A stretch of DNA of 36,864 nt. Origin: C00003060 sp964502635. GTDB taxonomy: Bacteria > Desulfobacterota > Desulfobacteria > Desulfobacterales > C00003060. A program made the translations under genes and the position numbers. Positions 15,104-22,925 of this stretch are shown in pieces. How positions within the stretch are numbered: position 1 is the stretch's first letter; each line of letters starts with the position of its first letter. The stretch covers positions 1-36,864 of the forward strand of contig CAZCXI010000026.1 in the NCBI GenBank assembly GCA_964502635.1, written 5' to 3'. Below the pieces are notes generated by a model, which saw only the letters and a list, made by a program, of their open reading frames with translations, was not told the origin of the DNA and did no database searches.

Positions 15104-16132
15104 ATGCGTGTAGCCAGGTATTACAACAACCACGACATCCGGGTAGAGAATATCCCAACGCCTGAGATAGGCCCGGGTGAACTCCTGGTGCGTGTAAAAG
15201 CCAGCGGTATCTGTGGCAGCGATGTCATGGAATGGTATCGCATCAAGAAGGCCCCTCTGGTGCTCGGCCATGAGATTGCCGGAGAAGTCGTTAAGGTCGG
15301 CCAAGGCGTAGACCGTTACAAGAAGGGGGATCGAGTCGTTGCATGCCACCATGTCCCATGCAACCGTTGCCGTTTCTGCCTGAGGGGACATCATACGGTC
15401 TGTGATACCCTGCGCAGCACCAATTTCGACCCTGGCGGTTTTGCCGAGTACGTGCGTTTGCCTGCCATCAATGTGGACCGTGGGGTCTGTCTTATTCCGG
15501 ACGGGGTCTCATTTGAGGAAGCCAGTTTCGCAGAGCCCCTGGCCTGTGTGCTCCGTGCCCAAAGAATTGCAGGGCTTGGTCCAGGGGACACGGTGGTGGT
15601 CATGGGAAGCGGGATTGCAGGCCTGCTTCACATACAGCTTGCCTGTACCATGGGGGCGGGTCGCGTGTTGGCAACCGATGTGAGCGAGAACCGCCTGGCA
15701 ACCGCCAAGAGGTTGGGATCCGACATCGTCGTCCACGCACACACAGATGTGTCGTCTGAGCTTCGCGGGGCCAATGATGGTTGGCTGGCAGACAAGGTGA
15801 TGGTGTGTACGGGTGCAAGATCGGCCAACCTGCAAGCCTTGGGATTGGTGGAACGAGGGGGCACGGTCCTGTTTTTTGCGCCTACGGATCCAGGGGTCAC
15901 GATTCCCGTCTCCATCAACGATCTTTTCTTCCGAAATGATATCACCCTGACGACCTCATATGCCGGAAGCCCGGCAGATCACGTAATCGCCTTGGCGCTC
16001 ATTCGAGCCCACCGGGTGCGGGTCAGGGATATGATTACCCATCGGCTGAGCCTGGAGGAAACCAGCCAAGGCTTTGAATTGGTGGCCAAGGCCCAGGATT
16101 CCATCAAAGTGATCATCGAACCGCACAGATAA
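15104..16132 (+). CDS. Zinc-dependent medium-chain alcohol/polyol dehydrogenase
   Basis: This 342-residue enzyme is an MDR-family NAD(P)-dependent dehydrogenase of the threonine/sorbitol dehydrogenase kind. Cys37 (GICGSD) and His56-Glu57 (GHEIAGE) belong to the catalytic zinc site. Four structural-zinc cysteines sit at 86, 89, 92 and 100 (CNRCRFCLRGHHTVC). The nucleotide-binding fold shows VVVMGSGIAGLLHIQLA, followed by an acidic residue at the end of the second strand (ATDVSE), which suggests NAD rather than NADP. The substrate cannot be read from the sequence. It is followed on the same strand after 106 bp by an LsrF-type aldolase/thiolase, so the pair may handle a sugar- or ketone-derived intermediate. 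The ATG at 15104 has only a weak ribosome site. Confidence 0.85.
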   Translation: MRVARYYNNHDIRVENIPTPEIGPGELLVRVKASGICGSDVMEWYRIKKAPLVLGHEIAGEVVKVGQGVDRYKKGDRVVACHHVPCNRCRFCLRGHHTVCDTLRSTNFDPGGFAEYVRLPAINVDRGVCLIPDGVSFEEASFAEPLACVLRAQRIAGLGPGDTVVVMGSGIAGLLHIQLACTMGAGRVLATDVSENRLATAKRLGSDIVVHAHTDVSSELRGANDGWLADKVMVCTGARSANLQALGLVERGGTVLFFAPTDPGVTIPVSINDLFFRNDITLTTSYAGSPADHVIALALIRAHRVRVRDMITHRLSLEETSQGFELVAKAQDSIKVIIEPHR

Positions 16133-16238
16133 CACCGTGGTGCTGCCCGTATCGTTTGGGCAGTGCGTTCGCTCTTGCGGTTCGCGACGCAGGGTTTTTC
16201 ATCTTAATCGCCCAATCCAACAGAGGAAGGAGACGGCT

Positions 16239-17129
16239 ATGGCAGATGCAGAAGGCCTTTTGGAGTCAAGGAATGTGTCCGAAATGCCACCAGAACAAGA
16301 AAAAACCCAGGGAAAAACGATCAAAGGGGCCAACAACCTCGGGTGGGGCATGAGAAATCGCCTGTCCCGCCTCATTAAACCGGATGGGCGCTGCCAGTTT
16401 TTGCCCATCGACCACGGTTATTTCCAGGGCCCCACAAGGTGTCTTGAGAGGCCGGGTGAAACCGTCAGAGACCTCCTTGCCTATGCCGACGGCCTGTTTG
16501 TCACCAGAGGCGTTCTGCGAACCTGTATCGACCCGGATGTCAATACGCCCATCATCTTGAGGGTTTCAGGGGGTACCAGCGTTATCGGGGAAGATCTATC
16601 CGATGAGATCATCACCACCGCTGTGGAAGAAATGATCCGACTCAACGTGGCGGCCGTGGGTCTTTCCATCTTTGTGGGAACGGATTACGAAAAGCAGACC
16701 CTGGAATCCCTGGCCTGGCTCGTCAATGAGTGTGAGGACTATGGGATTCCAGTGATGGCGGTCACGGCGGTCGGCAAAGAGCTTGCAAAAAGAACCGCGC
16801 GCTATCTGGCCCTGTCTTGCCGTATCGCCGCTGAGCTGGGCGCAAAGATCGTTAAGACCTATTACTGCCCTGAAGATTTTGAGAAAGTCACCAACGGATG
16901 TCCAGTCCCCGTAGTCATGGCAGGCGGACCAAAATGCGAAACAGAGCTGGAGGTCTTTGATTTTGTTTTCGACGGCCTGCAGAAAGGGGCGATCGGCGTC
17001 AATCTGGGGAGAAATGTCTGGCAAAACCCCCATCCCGTGGCCATGATGAGGGCCTTAAATGCCGTTGTACATGATGGCGCCACACCCAAGCAGGCCTTTG
17101 ATCTGTTCAAGAGCCTGCAAAAGGCCTGA
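16239..17129 (+). CDS. lsrF: LsrF-like class I aldolase/thiolase (DeoC/FbaB superfamily)
   Basis: A 296-residue protein strongly resembling E. coli LsrF, which transfers an acetyl group from 3-hydroxy-5-phosphonooxypentane-2,4-dione to CoA at the end of AI-2 breakdown. Matching stretches include GWGMRNRLSRL, DHGYFQGPT, TRGVLR, AVTAVGKELAKR, AKIVKTYY with the Schiff-base Lys206, CPVPVVMAGG and the C-terminal NPHPVAMM. The start at 16239 follows AGGAAGGAG by seven bases; the longer frame from 16137 is not needed. None of the other lsr genes (lsrK, lsrR, transporter, lsrG) is near, so the name implies homology, not AI-2 use. The neighbouring dehydrogenase suggests another ketose-phosphate pathway. 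A class I fructose-bisphosphate aldolase or ADH synthase role is an alternative. Confidence 0.82.
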   Translation: MADAEGLLESRNVSEMPPEQEKTQGKTIKGANNLGWGMRNRLSRLIKPDGRCQFLPIDHGYFQGPTRCLERPGETVRDLLAYADGLFVTRGVLRTCIDPDVNTPIILRVSGGTSVIGEDLSDEIITTAVEEMIRLNVAAVGLSIFVGTDYEKQTLESLAWLVNECEDYGIPVMAVTAVGKELAKRTARYLALSCRIAAELGAKIVKTYYCPEDFEKVTNGCPVPVVMAGGPKCETELEVFDFVFDGLQKGAIGVNLGRNVWQNPHPVAMMRALNAVVHDGATPKQAFDLFKSLQKA

Positions 17130-17287
17130 CGACGTCTTTGACCCTGACAAACAGCGCTGCTTTGCCTTTACCCAGACCGTCGTGCATCAGCCATCCCCCT
17201 GAAGTCTCTGACAAAAAGGGAATACCTGCTCCAGACACAGCCCCCCTCATCAGGGACGCAATGACGGGCCTTCAGAAAGCGGGCCGG

Positions 17288-18712
17288 TCAGTCCGCCAGC
17301 CCCGAGGTATCTTCCTCCCTGGCTGCCGGACCGGTGTAATCGGCCAGGCTCTTGTGGATTTCCACCGGCGGCACATAGCGCCGGGCGACTTCTACCGTGT
17401 CTCCCGCACTGAGCTGGTCAAAGAGAAAACCAAACTTTTCTTCCAAACTGACGCGAATGGCACCTCGCACCTCGTCTGGCAGCGCCCAGAGTTCTGCCTT
17501 GAAAGGACCCAAGCCCTTCTTCCGTGTTTTATAGATGAACTGTTCTTCTGTCTGGCCCTCTTTGTGTTCGTTGGCATGAGTCGTCTTGATATGATCGTAG
17601 ATGCGTTGGCGAAGGTCGTCCGGAAATGCCGTGTGGTCATATACGATATTCTGAAAGCCAGTGGCCAGATGCACCTCTGTGGCCTCGTTTTGCACAAACT
17701 GGTGGAAGGCCTCGTCAGGCAGCGTCGATGCCCCGTGCTGGACCGCCCCGCCCATGCCGTAGGCCTGGCGGGCGACTCTCGATAATGCCTTGATCACCTT
17801 GAAATCTATCTTGACCTGGGCCAGGGTCCCATCAGGCAGAGGAACGCCCCCATGGGAGGTACCGGTCTGGATACTGATCTTGGAAAGCCCGACCATCCCG
17901 TGCGGCAGGCTTCGGTTGTAACCATCCATATAGGCACGCAGTTCGATCTCGTCGCTGTTTTTTTCACCTATCTCGCCGATTTCGCCACCCACTGAGATGG
18001 TCACGCCTTCAGGCTCTCGTTCACGGATAAAGGTCGTCAGGTTCGCACATATCTCGTAATTGTTACGCTGTTGCTCATCCACGGTAGAGCAACTCAGGTC
18101 CACCAGAGTGGACGTATCGATATCAATGTTGTAGAAGCCAGCCTTTATGGCCTCGCCTGCGAGGTCGGACACGGCCTGAAGTTCGCCATCCCGATCGGTC
18201 TTGAACTTCTTTGCATTGACCTGAAAGTGGTCCCCCTGAACAAACAGAGGCCCTCGATGGCCTTCCTTGATCGCAGCCGCCATGACCACACTGAGGTATT
18301 CGGCCGGCCGCTGGCTGGTGTATCCGATCTCAGAGCGGGCAATCTCAAAAATCAGGGCACCAACTTTTCTGGGCAGGGCAGCCCTGAAAACAGCGCGGGC
18401 ACTGTCATAGGCCATGGCCCGCAGATTGATGGCGGGCACGGTAAAATTGACTGGAACCTCGCCCCGGCCCCGGGCCATGTAGAGCCCGTTAATCGATGCC
18501 GGATAAATACCCAACACCTGACCAAGCTCCCATAATATCCACCTGGCAGCAGCCAGTTGTCCGGGCTCGCCGAAAACGGCCTTTTTGGCCAGTATGTCCA
18601 CGGGGGCGCCACGCAGTTTGTTTTCATCTTGAACTGCCACCTTCCCGCCATCATCTACAGATACTGAGCCGTCCATCTCAGCTACCAGGCTTTGCAGTGC
18701 TTCGGTACTCAT
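17288..18712 (-). CDS. Class II fructose-bisphosphate aldolase family protein, long form
   Basis: A 474-residue protein with the zinc-aldolase motifs of the class II FBA/tagatose-bisphosphate aldolase family: FVQGDHFQVN with Asp161 and zinc-ligand His162, VGGEIGEIGE (241-250), IQTGTSHGGV with His287, and VQHGAST with His326. It is over 100 residues longer than the usual 280-360; the extra material lies at the N-terminus (about 90 residues before VNFTVPAINLRAM) and in a long C-terminal tail from about 375 (HKEGQTEEQFIYKTRKKGLG). The ATG at 18712 has a perfect GGAGG six bases upstream, so the N-terminal length is real. It is convergent with the lsrF-like gene. The preferred sugar phosphate is uncertain; gluconeogenic FBP aldolase is the simplest guess. 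Confidence 0.85.
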   Translation of the reverse strand: MSTEALQSLVAEMDGSVSVDDGGKVAVQDENKLRGAPVDILAKKAVFGEPGQLAAARWILWELGQVLGIYPASINGLYMARGRGEVPVNFTVPAINLRAMAYDSARAVFRAALPRKVGALIFEIARSEIGYTSQRPAEYLSVVMAAAIKEGHRGPLFVQGDHFQVNAKKFKTDRDGELQAVSDLAGEAIKAGFYNIDIDTSTLVDLSCSTVDEQQRNNYEICANLTTFIREREPEGVTISVGGEIGEIGEKNSDEIELRAYMDGYNRSLPHGMVGLSKISIQTGTSHGGVPLPDGTLAQVKIDFKVIKALSRVARQAYGMGGAVQHGASTLPDEAFHQFVQNEATEVHLATGFQNIVYDHTAFPDDLRQRIYDHIKTTHANEHKEGQTEEQFIYKTRKKGLGPFKAELWALPDEVRGAIRVSLEEKFGFLFDQLSAGDTVEVARRYVPPVEIHKSLADYTGPAAREEDTSGLAD

Positions 18713-18882
18713 TGGCTACCTCCTTCATGCGATCGTTATGGGCCGTTCAAAAAACCCTATGCCTTGAAAATCGGCCACGCACTTTGTCACGGGCCATGGA
18801 TTTCATGCCTCCAGGCGACAACGCGCCGGTCGGTCTCTTATTATCAACCCGGAGACAAAGAAGCAAGCCCCTGATGGGGGCA

Positions 18883-19854
18883 CTACCCCGTGATCTGTAC
18901 CTTCAGGTACAGGTCGCCCCTTCCGCCTTCCGGCATCTCTCGCCCCATCCCTTTCAAGCGGAGCTTGCTCCCTGCTGAAACGCCTGGCGGTATGGTCAAC
19001 AAAAAGGTCTTTTTCTTAAAACCTTGTGCGATATTGACGAGCTTGTGGACGCCGAACAGGGCCTCACGCTGGCTCACGGACACAACCCCGTAAAGATTCG
19101 GGTCACCTCCCACATCAGCAGGGCGGATCACCTGGAGGCGCGGGGTTGAGCGTTTCCTGGTCAGGCCCTGAAACTTCTTGCCCGTCCCCGTTGTCGGCAG
19201 CATCTCAAAAAGTTTTAAAAAGATGATGCCGAACATGAAACCACCAATATGGGCCCACCACGCAATGCCGCCCATTTGAGCCGAGGGCCCTGCAGCGCTG
19301 AGAAACTGAAACAAGAACCACACGCCCAGAAAAAGGAATGCCGGGATCTCTAAAAACTGGAAAAAGAAAAAAATCGGCACCAGGGTGAGTACCTTGGCTT
19401 TGGGATAGAGAATGAGGTAGGCGCCCATCACACCTGCAATGGCGCCGCTGGCGCCAATGGTGGGCGTCTGAGAGTGCCAGTTGAGAGCCAGGTGAGAGAT
19501 CCCTGAAGCCAATCCGCACACCAGATAGAAGATGAGATAGCGAACGTGCCCCAGCCGGTCTTCCACGTTGTCGCCAAAGATGTAAAGAAACCACATGTTG
19601 CCCAATAAATGAAGAAAACCGCCGTGCAGGAACATGAAGGTGAGAAAAGCAATCGCCTGCTGGCCAGTGCTGAATAAGACCGAGATCTGGGGAACAGAAT
19701 ATCGGGCCGGCAGAAGTCCGTAAGTCTTGATGAATGCACCAAGTCGTGGCCCTTGTGACAGTTCTATGAAAAACACCAGGACATTGATCGCAATAATGAG
19801 ACTGTTAACAACGGGATAGGTCTCTGCCCGGATCGTGTCTCGAATAGGAATCAT
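18883..19854 (-). CDS. Rhomboid intramembrane serine protease fused to a DnaJ-type C-terminal domain
   Basis: A 323-residue protein. Residues 1-220 are a six-helix rhomboid protease: HGGFLHLLGNMWFLYIFG (oxyanion Asn86), GASGAIAGVMGAY with nucleophile Ser136, and WWAHIGGFMFG with catalytic His202. After a basic linker, residues about 253-323 read like the client-binding C-terminal domain of DnaJ: LYGVVSVSQREALFGVHK, then LLTIPPGVSAGSKLRLKG and GGRGDLYLKVQI, compared with the IPAGVDTGDRIRL...GDLYVQV pattern of E. coli DnaJ. The J-domain and zinc centre are absent. Such a domain could hold unfolded segments at the cytosolic face and feed them to the protease. It lies 77 bp after the UvrD-like gene on the same strand, with the class II aldolase gene 170 bp downstream. 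Confidence 0.88.
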   Translation of the reverse strand: MIPIRDTIRAETYPVVNSLIIAINVLVFFIELSQGPRLGAFIKTYGLLPARYSVPQISVLFSTGQQAIAFLTFMFLHGGFLHLLGNMWFLYIFGDNVEDRLGHVRYLIFYLVCGLASGISHLALNWHSQTPTIGASGAIAGVMGAYLILYPKAKVLTLVPIFFFFQFLEIPAFLFLGVWFLFQFLSAAGPSAQMGGIAWWAHIGGFMFGIIFLKLFEMLPTTGTGKKFQGLTRKRSTPRLQVIRPADVGGDPNLYGVVSVSQREALFGVHKLVNIAQGFKKKTFLLTIPPGVSAGSKLRLKGMGREMPEGGRGDLYLKVQITG

Positions 19855-19931
19855 GACGACAGCAGATTATGAAAGCCAAAAACAGAAAGACCTCCGAAAA
19901 GCCCCCTCTCAAAGGTCTCGTAAACCGGATG

Positions 19932-21932
19932 CTACCATTGGAGATCTTCGTCTCCCCCATGGGTCACCAGGGACCATGGTTCCAGGATATCCTCGGAAAT
20001 GCCTTCGATGAACCGCGATGGCCTGGACAGCACCATCGCTGTACTTCGATCATAAATATTGATGGGATAGCTAAAGTAAAGATTCTCTTTGGCCCGGGTG
20101 GCGGCCACGTACATGAGACGAAGCTCTTCTTCCATGTCTTCATCGCTGCGAACGGCATACATAGCCGGGAACCGGCCCTCCAGGGTCCAGATCACAAACA
20201 CCGTGTGCCATTCCAGCCCTTTGGCTGAATGAATCGTGGAAAGGACCAATTGCTCATCATCATAATCGGTGGCAAGCATATTGTCGATGCTGGCACTGGG
20301 GGGCTCCAGGGCCATATCCGAGAGGAATGCTGCAAGGCCGTCGTAACGTTCCATGATCATGACGAGGTGTTCAAGGTCCTTGGCACGCTTGGGATAATCG
20401 TCAAATTTCCTTTCCAAAACAGGCTGATAATACTGCACAAGTCTCGCCCCAACCTCGGCCACGGGGAGCGGATCTGTCTCAAGGCTTTGCATCGCCTGCC
20501 TGAACCTTTCAAAGACTTTGGCGTATCGAGGCTTTGGCTCTATGGTCGTCAGACCGGCAACGCCCCTGCCGGAGCGCAATACCCCCTGAAATATCTCGTC
20601 CGCCGCCCTGGGCCCAATGCTTTCCAACAGCAGCAGGACCCGATGCCAGCTCACAGAATCTTGGGGATTGGCCAGAATCCTCATATGAGCCAGAAGATCT
20701 TTGATGTGGGCGGTCTCCATAAACTTGAAGCCGCCCACCTTTACAAAGGGAATGTCCCTGCTGTTCAGCTCAATCTCAAGGTCAAAGGCGTGGTAACTGG
20801 AGCGAAACAACACCGCGATCTCACCCAGGGGAACACCTTCTTCTCGCAGTTCAAGGATCCTCTGGGCCACAAACTGTGACTGTGCGTGTTCATCTTCTGC
20901 CATCACCAGGGCCGGAGGAGCGCCGTCTTTCTTCCTGGTAAAGAGGACCTTCGTGTATTTTTCTCGCGCACGATTTATAATGACGTTGGTCAGGTTGAGG
21001 ATAGGCTGGGTGCTGCGGTAGTTTTCTTCCAGTTTGATGAGTTTTGTGTCTGGAAATGTTGTTGGAAAATCCATAATGTTTCCGAAGTTGGCCCCGCGGA
21101 AGGCATAGATCGATTGGGAGTCATCGCCAACGACCATGACATTATTGTGCGTCGCAGCCAATAGTCTGACAATATCGGCCTGAATCTTATTGGTATCCTG
21201 GTATTCGTCCACCATGATGTAATGATAGATTTGAGAAAGTGTCTCCCGCACGTCCCGGTGCTCTTCAAGCAACGTCTTCAGACCGACAAGTAGATCGTCG
21301 TAATCCATGAGAGAATGCTTCTTCTTATATGTCTGGTACGCCTCATAAAGGCGGAGAAGGTCGGCAGTGTCCTTTGCGAAATGGGGATAATCTTCCAGAA
21401 TAAGAGTCTCAACGGGGATCACCTTGTTCACCGCCTTGCTGTAGATATTGGCAATGGTCCTCTTGCGGGCAAAGCGGCGTTGTTTGAGATTGAACTTCAG
21501 TCTTGCGCGGAGTAAATTGATCACGTCTTCTGCGTCGGCCCGATCCAGGATATTAAAGCCTGCCTCAAAACCGAGCTTCCGGGCATATCTTTTCAAGATC
21601 AAGTTGGCAAAGGAATGAAAGGTGCCGCCGGCCACCTTTTCACAGCGCTGATCCAGCAGGGCGGCAGCCCTGCGAAGCATTTCCATCGAGGCCTTTCGTG
21701 TGAAGGTGAGCAACAGGATAGAACCCGGGGAGACCCCTTCTTCAACGAGCCTGGCAACCCGGTATGTGAGGGTGCGCGTTTTGCCACTGCCCGCCCCCGC
21801 AATGACCAGCAGAGGCCCTTGCAACGTCGTAACGGCCTCATATTGGCCAGGGTTCAGAACATCCCTGTAGGGGATGGAAAAGACCGACCCTGCGGGCTCA
21901 CACGGCTCTTTTTTGATGAGGTATCGTCTCAT
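19932..21932 (-). CDS. UvrD/Rep/PcrA-family ATP-dependent DNA helicase
   Basis: This 666-residue superfamily 1A helicase has the full motif set: LNPGQYEAV (Q motif), VIAGAGSGKTRTLTYR (Walker A, GAGSGKT at 46-52), LLLTFTRKASMEM (Ia), MVDEYQDTNKIQ (II), VVGDDSQSIYAFRGA (III), KLEENYRSTQPIL (IV), LSTIHSAKGLEWHTVFV (V) and RLMYVAATRAKENLY (VI). It is closer in length to Rep/PcrA-type enzymes than to AddA or RecB, and has no visible nuclease domain. The role is probably in DNA repair or replication restart. No convincing Shine-Dalgarno precedes the ATG at 21932, which is 18 bp after the stop of the small gene at 21951, so coupled translation is likely. Confidence 0.9.
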   Translation of the reverse strand: MRRYLIKKEPCEPAGSVFSIPYRDVLNPGQYEAVTTLQGPLLVIAGAGSGKTRTLTYRVARLVEEGVSPGSILLLTFTRKASMEMLRRAAALLDQRCEKVAGGTFHSFANLILKRYARKLGFEAGFNILDRADAEDVINLLRARLKFNLKQRRFARKRTIANIYSKAVNKVIPVETLILEDYPHFAKDTADLLRLYEAYQTYKKKHSLMDYDDLLVGLKTLLEEHRDVRETLSQIYHYIMVDEYQDTNKIQADIVRLLAATHNNVMVVGDDSQSIYAFRGANFGNIMDFPTTFPDTKLIKLEENYRSTQPILNLTNVIINRAREKYTKVLFTRKKDGAPPALVMAEDEHAQSQFVAQRILELREEGVPLGEIAVLFRSSYHAFDLEIELNSRDIPFVKVGGFKFMETAHIKDLLAHMRILANPQDSVSWHRVLLLLESIGPRAADEIFQGVLRSGRGVAGLTTIEPKPRYAKVFERFRQAMQSLETDPLPVAEVGARLVQYYQPVLERKFDDYPKRAKDLEHLVMIMERYDGLAAFLSDMALEPPSASIDNMLATDYDDEQLVLSTIHSAKGLEWHTVFVIWTLEGRFPAMYAVRSDEDMEEELRLMYVAATRAKENLYFSYPINIYDRSTAMVLSRPSRFIEGISEDILEPWSLVTHGGDEDLQW

Positions 21933-21950
21933 AAGACATCGAGAGGGAGT

Positions 21951-22172
21951 TTAGCGCCGGTAGTTCGCAATATCCTTTACAAAACTTTCAAAGTCATTTT
22001 CCAGCAAAAAGCGAGATATCATCGCACTCACCTGATCGGCTGTATCAACGCGATAAACCCCTTTTTCGTCAGGCCCTGAGACCTTTTTGGCATTTGCCAC
22101 AATGGCCCGAAGGGAAGCCGTGGTCATTTCTACCAGGGCACGCACCACGATGGTATCTTGCACCTCAGACAT
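21951..22172 (-). CDS. Small conserved-looking protein of unknown function
   Basis: A 73-residue soluble protein with no domain I recognise. The sequence starts MSEVQDTIVVRALVEM, with mixed helix-forming stretches (TTASLRAIVANAKK, TADQVSAMISRFLLENDF) and ends in NYRR. The ATG at 22172 has AAGGAG eight bases upstream, the best ribosome site in this neighbourhood, and the gene is 18 bp upstream of the helicase on the same strand, so it is very likely translated and co-transcribed with it. A small helicase-associated or regulatory factor is possible, but that rests on position only. Confidence 0.6.
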   Translation of the reverse strand: MSEVQDTIVVRALVEMTTASLRAIVANAKKVSGPDEKGVYRVDTADQVSAMISRFLLENDFESFVKDIANYRR

Positions 22173-22370
22173 GGGCTCACTCCTTGCGTTGTGTTGATGG
22201 CAGGTTATCAGTCAAAACAGGTATCCTCAAAAAAGGAAGTACAACCTCGAAAAGGCCTGCACAATTTCCTTACCGGAAAGGGACGAGGATATCACATGGG
22301 GTATGAAGGGTGTTGAGTTGGACAATAGCTCCCGTAACAGGTGTGGTCACATCCCAGCGGTTGTCGTTTC

Positions 22371-22721
22371 TTATGTGCCCGGCAGCGGCACGGTATGTTT
22401 AAAAATGTTAAAACAGTAATCCATAGACATGGCATTCTTGGGGTTTACGTCTATGAACTCAACCCCGATACCCTTGTCAGATACATGGGCCACCCTGGAC
22501 CTCAGCTGCATGGCCTTTTTTTCAGAAGGAAATTTCGTGATCAGGTAGATTTCATCTCCGCTCTTGAACTGTGATGGATCCTCCGTCCGAACATACACCC
22601 CATAGAGGCCAAAGTTCCGTATTTCCCTTAACCCCTGCCGCCCCCTGATCATCACCCCCAGATGAAAGTCTATCCGGGGGCTTTTCCTCTTCTCCTCTGA
22701 CGGGTTCGCTTTCACTGTCAA
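22371..22721 (-). CDS. PilZ-domain protein, divergent
   Basis: A protein of about 116 residues with a PilZ-like beta barrel. The N-terminal basic motif EEKRKSPRIDFHLGVMI resembles the RxxxR c-di-GMP motif. The second motif, normally D/NxSxxG, reads NFGLYG here, with Gly replacing Ser, so c-di-GMP affinity may be reduced. The end of the barrel shows RVAHVSDKGIGVEFIDV. The start is unusual: no ATG is available before the motif, a stop lies eleven codons upstream, and the frame opens at TTG (22721) or GTG (22715) without a clear Shine-Dalgarno. Either an alternative start codon is used or the 5' end is damaged. It is separated from its neighbours by about 200 bp on each side. Confidence 0.68.
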   Translation of the reverse strand: MTVKANPSEEKRKSPRIDFHLGVMIRGRQGLREIRNFGLYGVYVRTEDPSQFKSGDEIYLITKFPSEKKAMQLRSRVAHVSDKGIGVEFIDVNPKNAMSMDYCFNIFKHTVPLPGT

Positions 22722-22925
22722 ATAGGCATCGTTTCTCGAGTGGGCCTGCTGTCAAGCGAAGATGGCCCTTCCGTCCGCAACCTTCCTTGTTTGATACCTA
22801 TATGACGTTTCTTGAAATGTCAACGGACTGGCAGCAAAAACAGGGGCGCCCGTTAAAGGACGGGGTAAAACAATCATGTTGGCCAACAACTTATCTGTTT
22901 GGAAAAGGCCCCTCTTGCGAGCTCA

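Noticed and set aside
16137..16238. Upstream extension of the LsrF-like protein
   Set aside because: AGGAAGGAG directly before 16239 fixes the start, and LsrF homologs begin near this residue.
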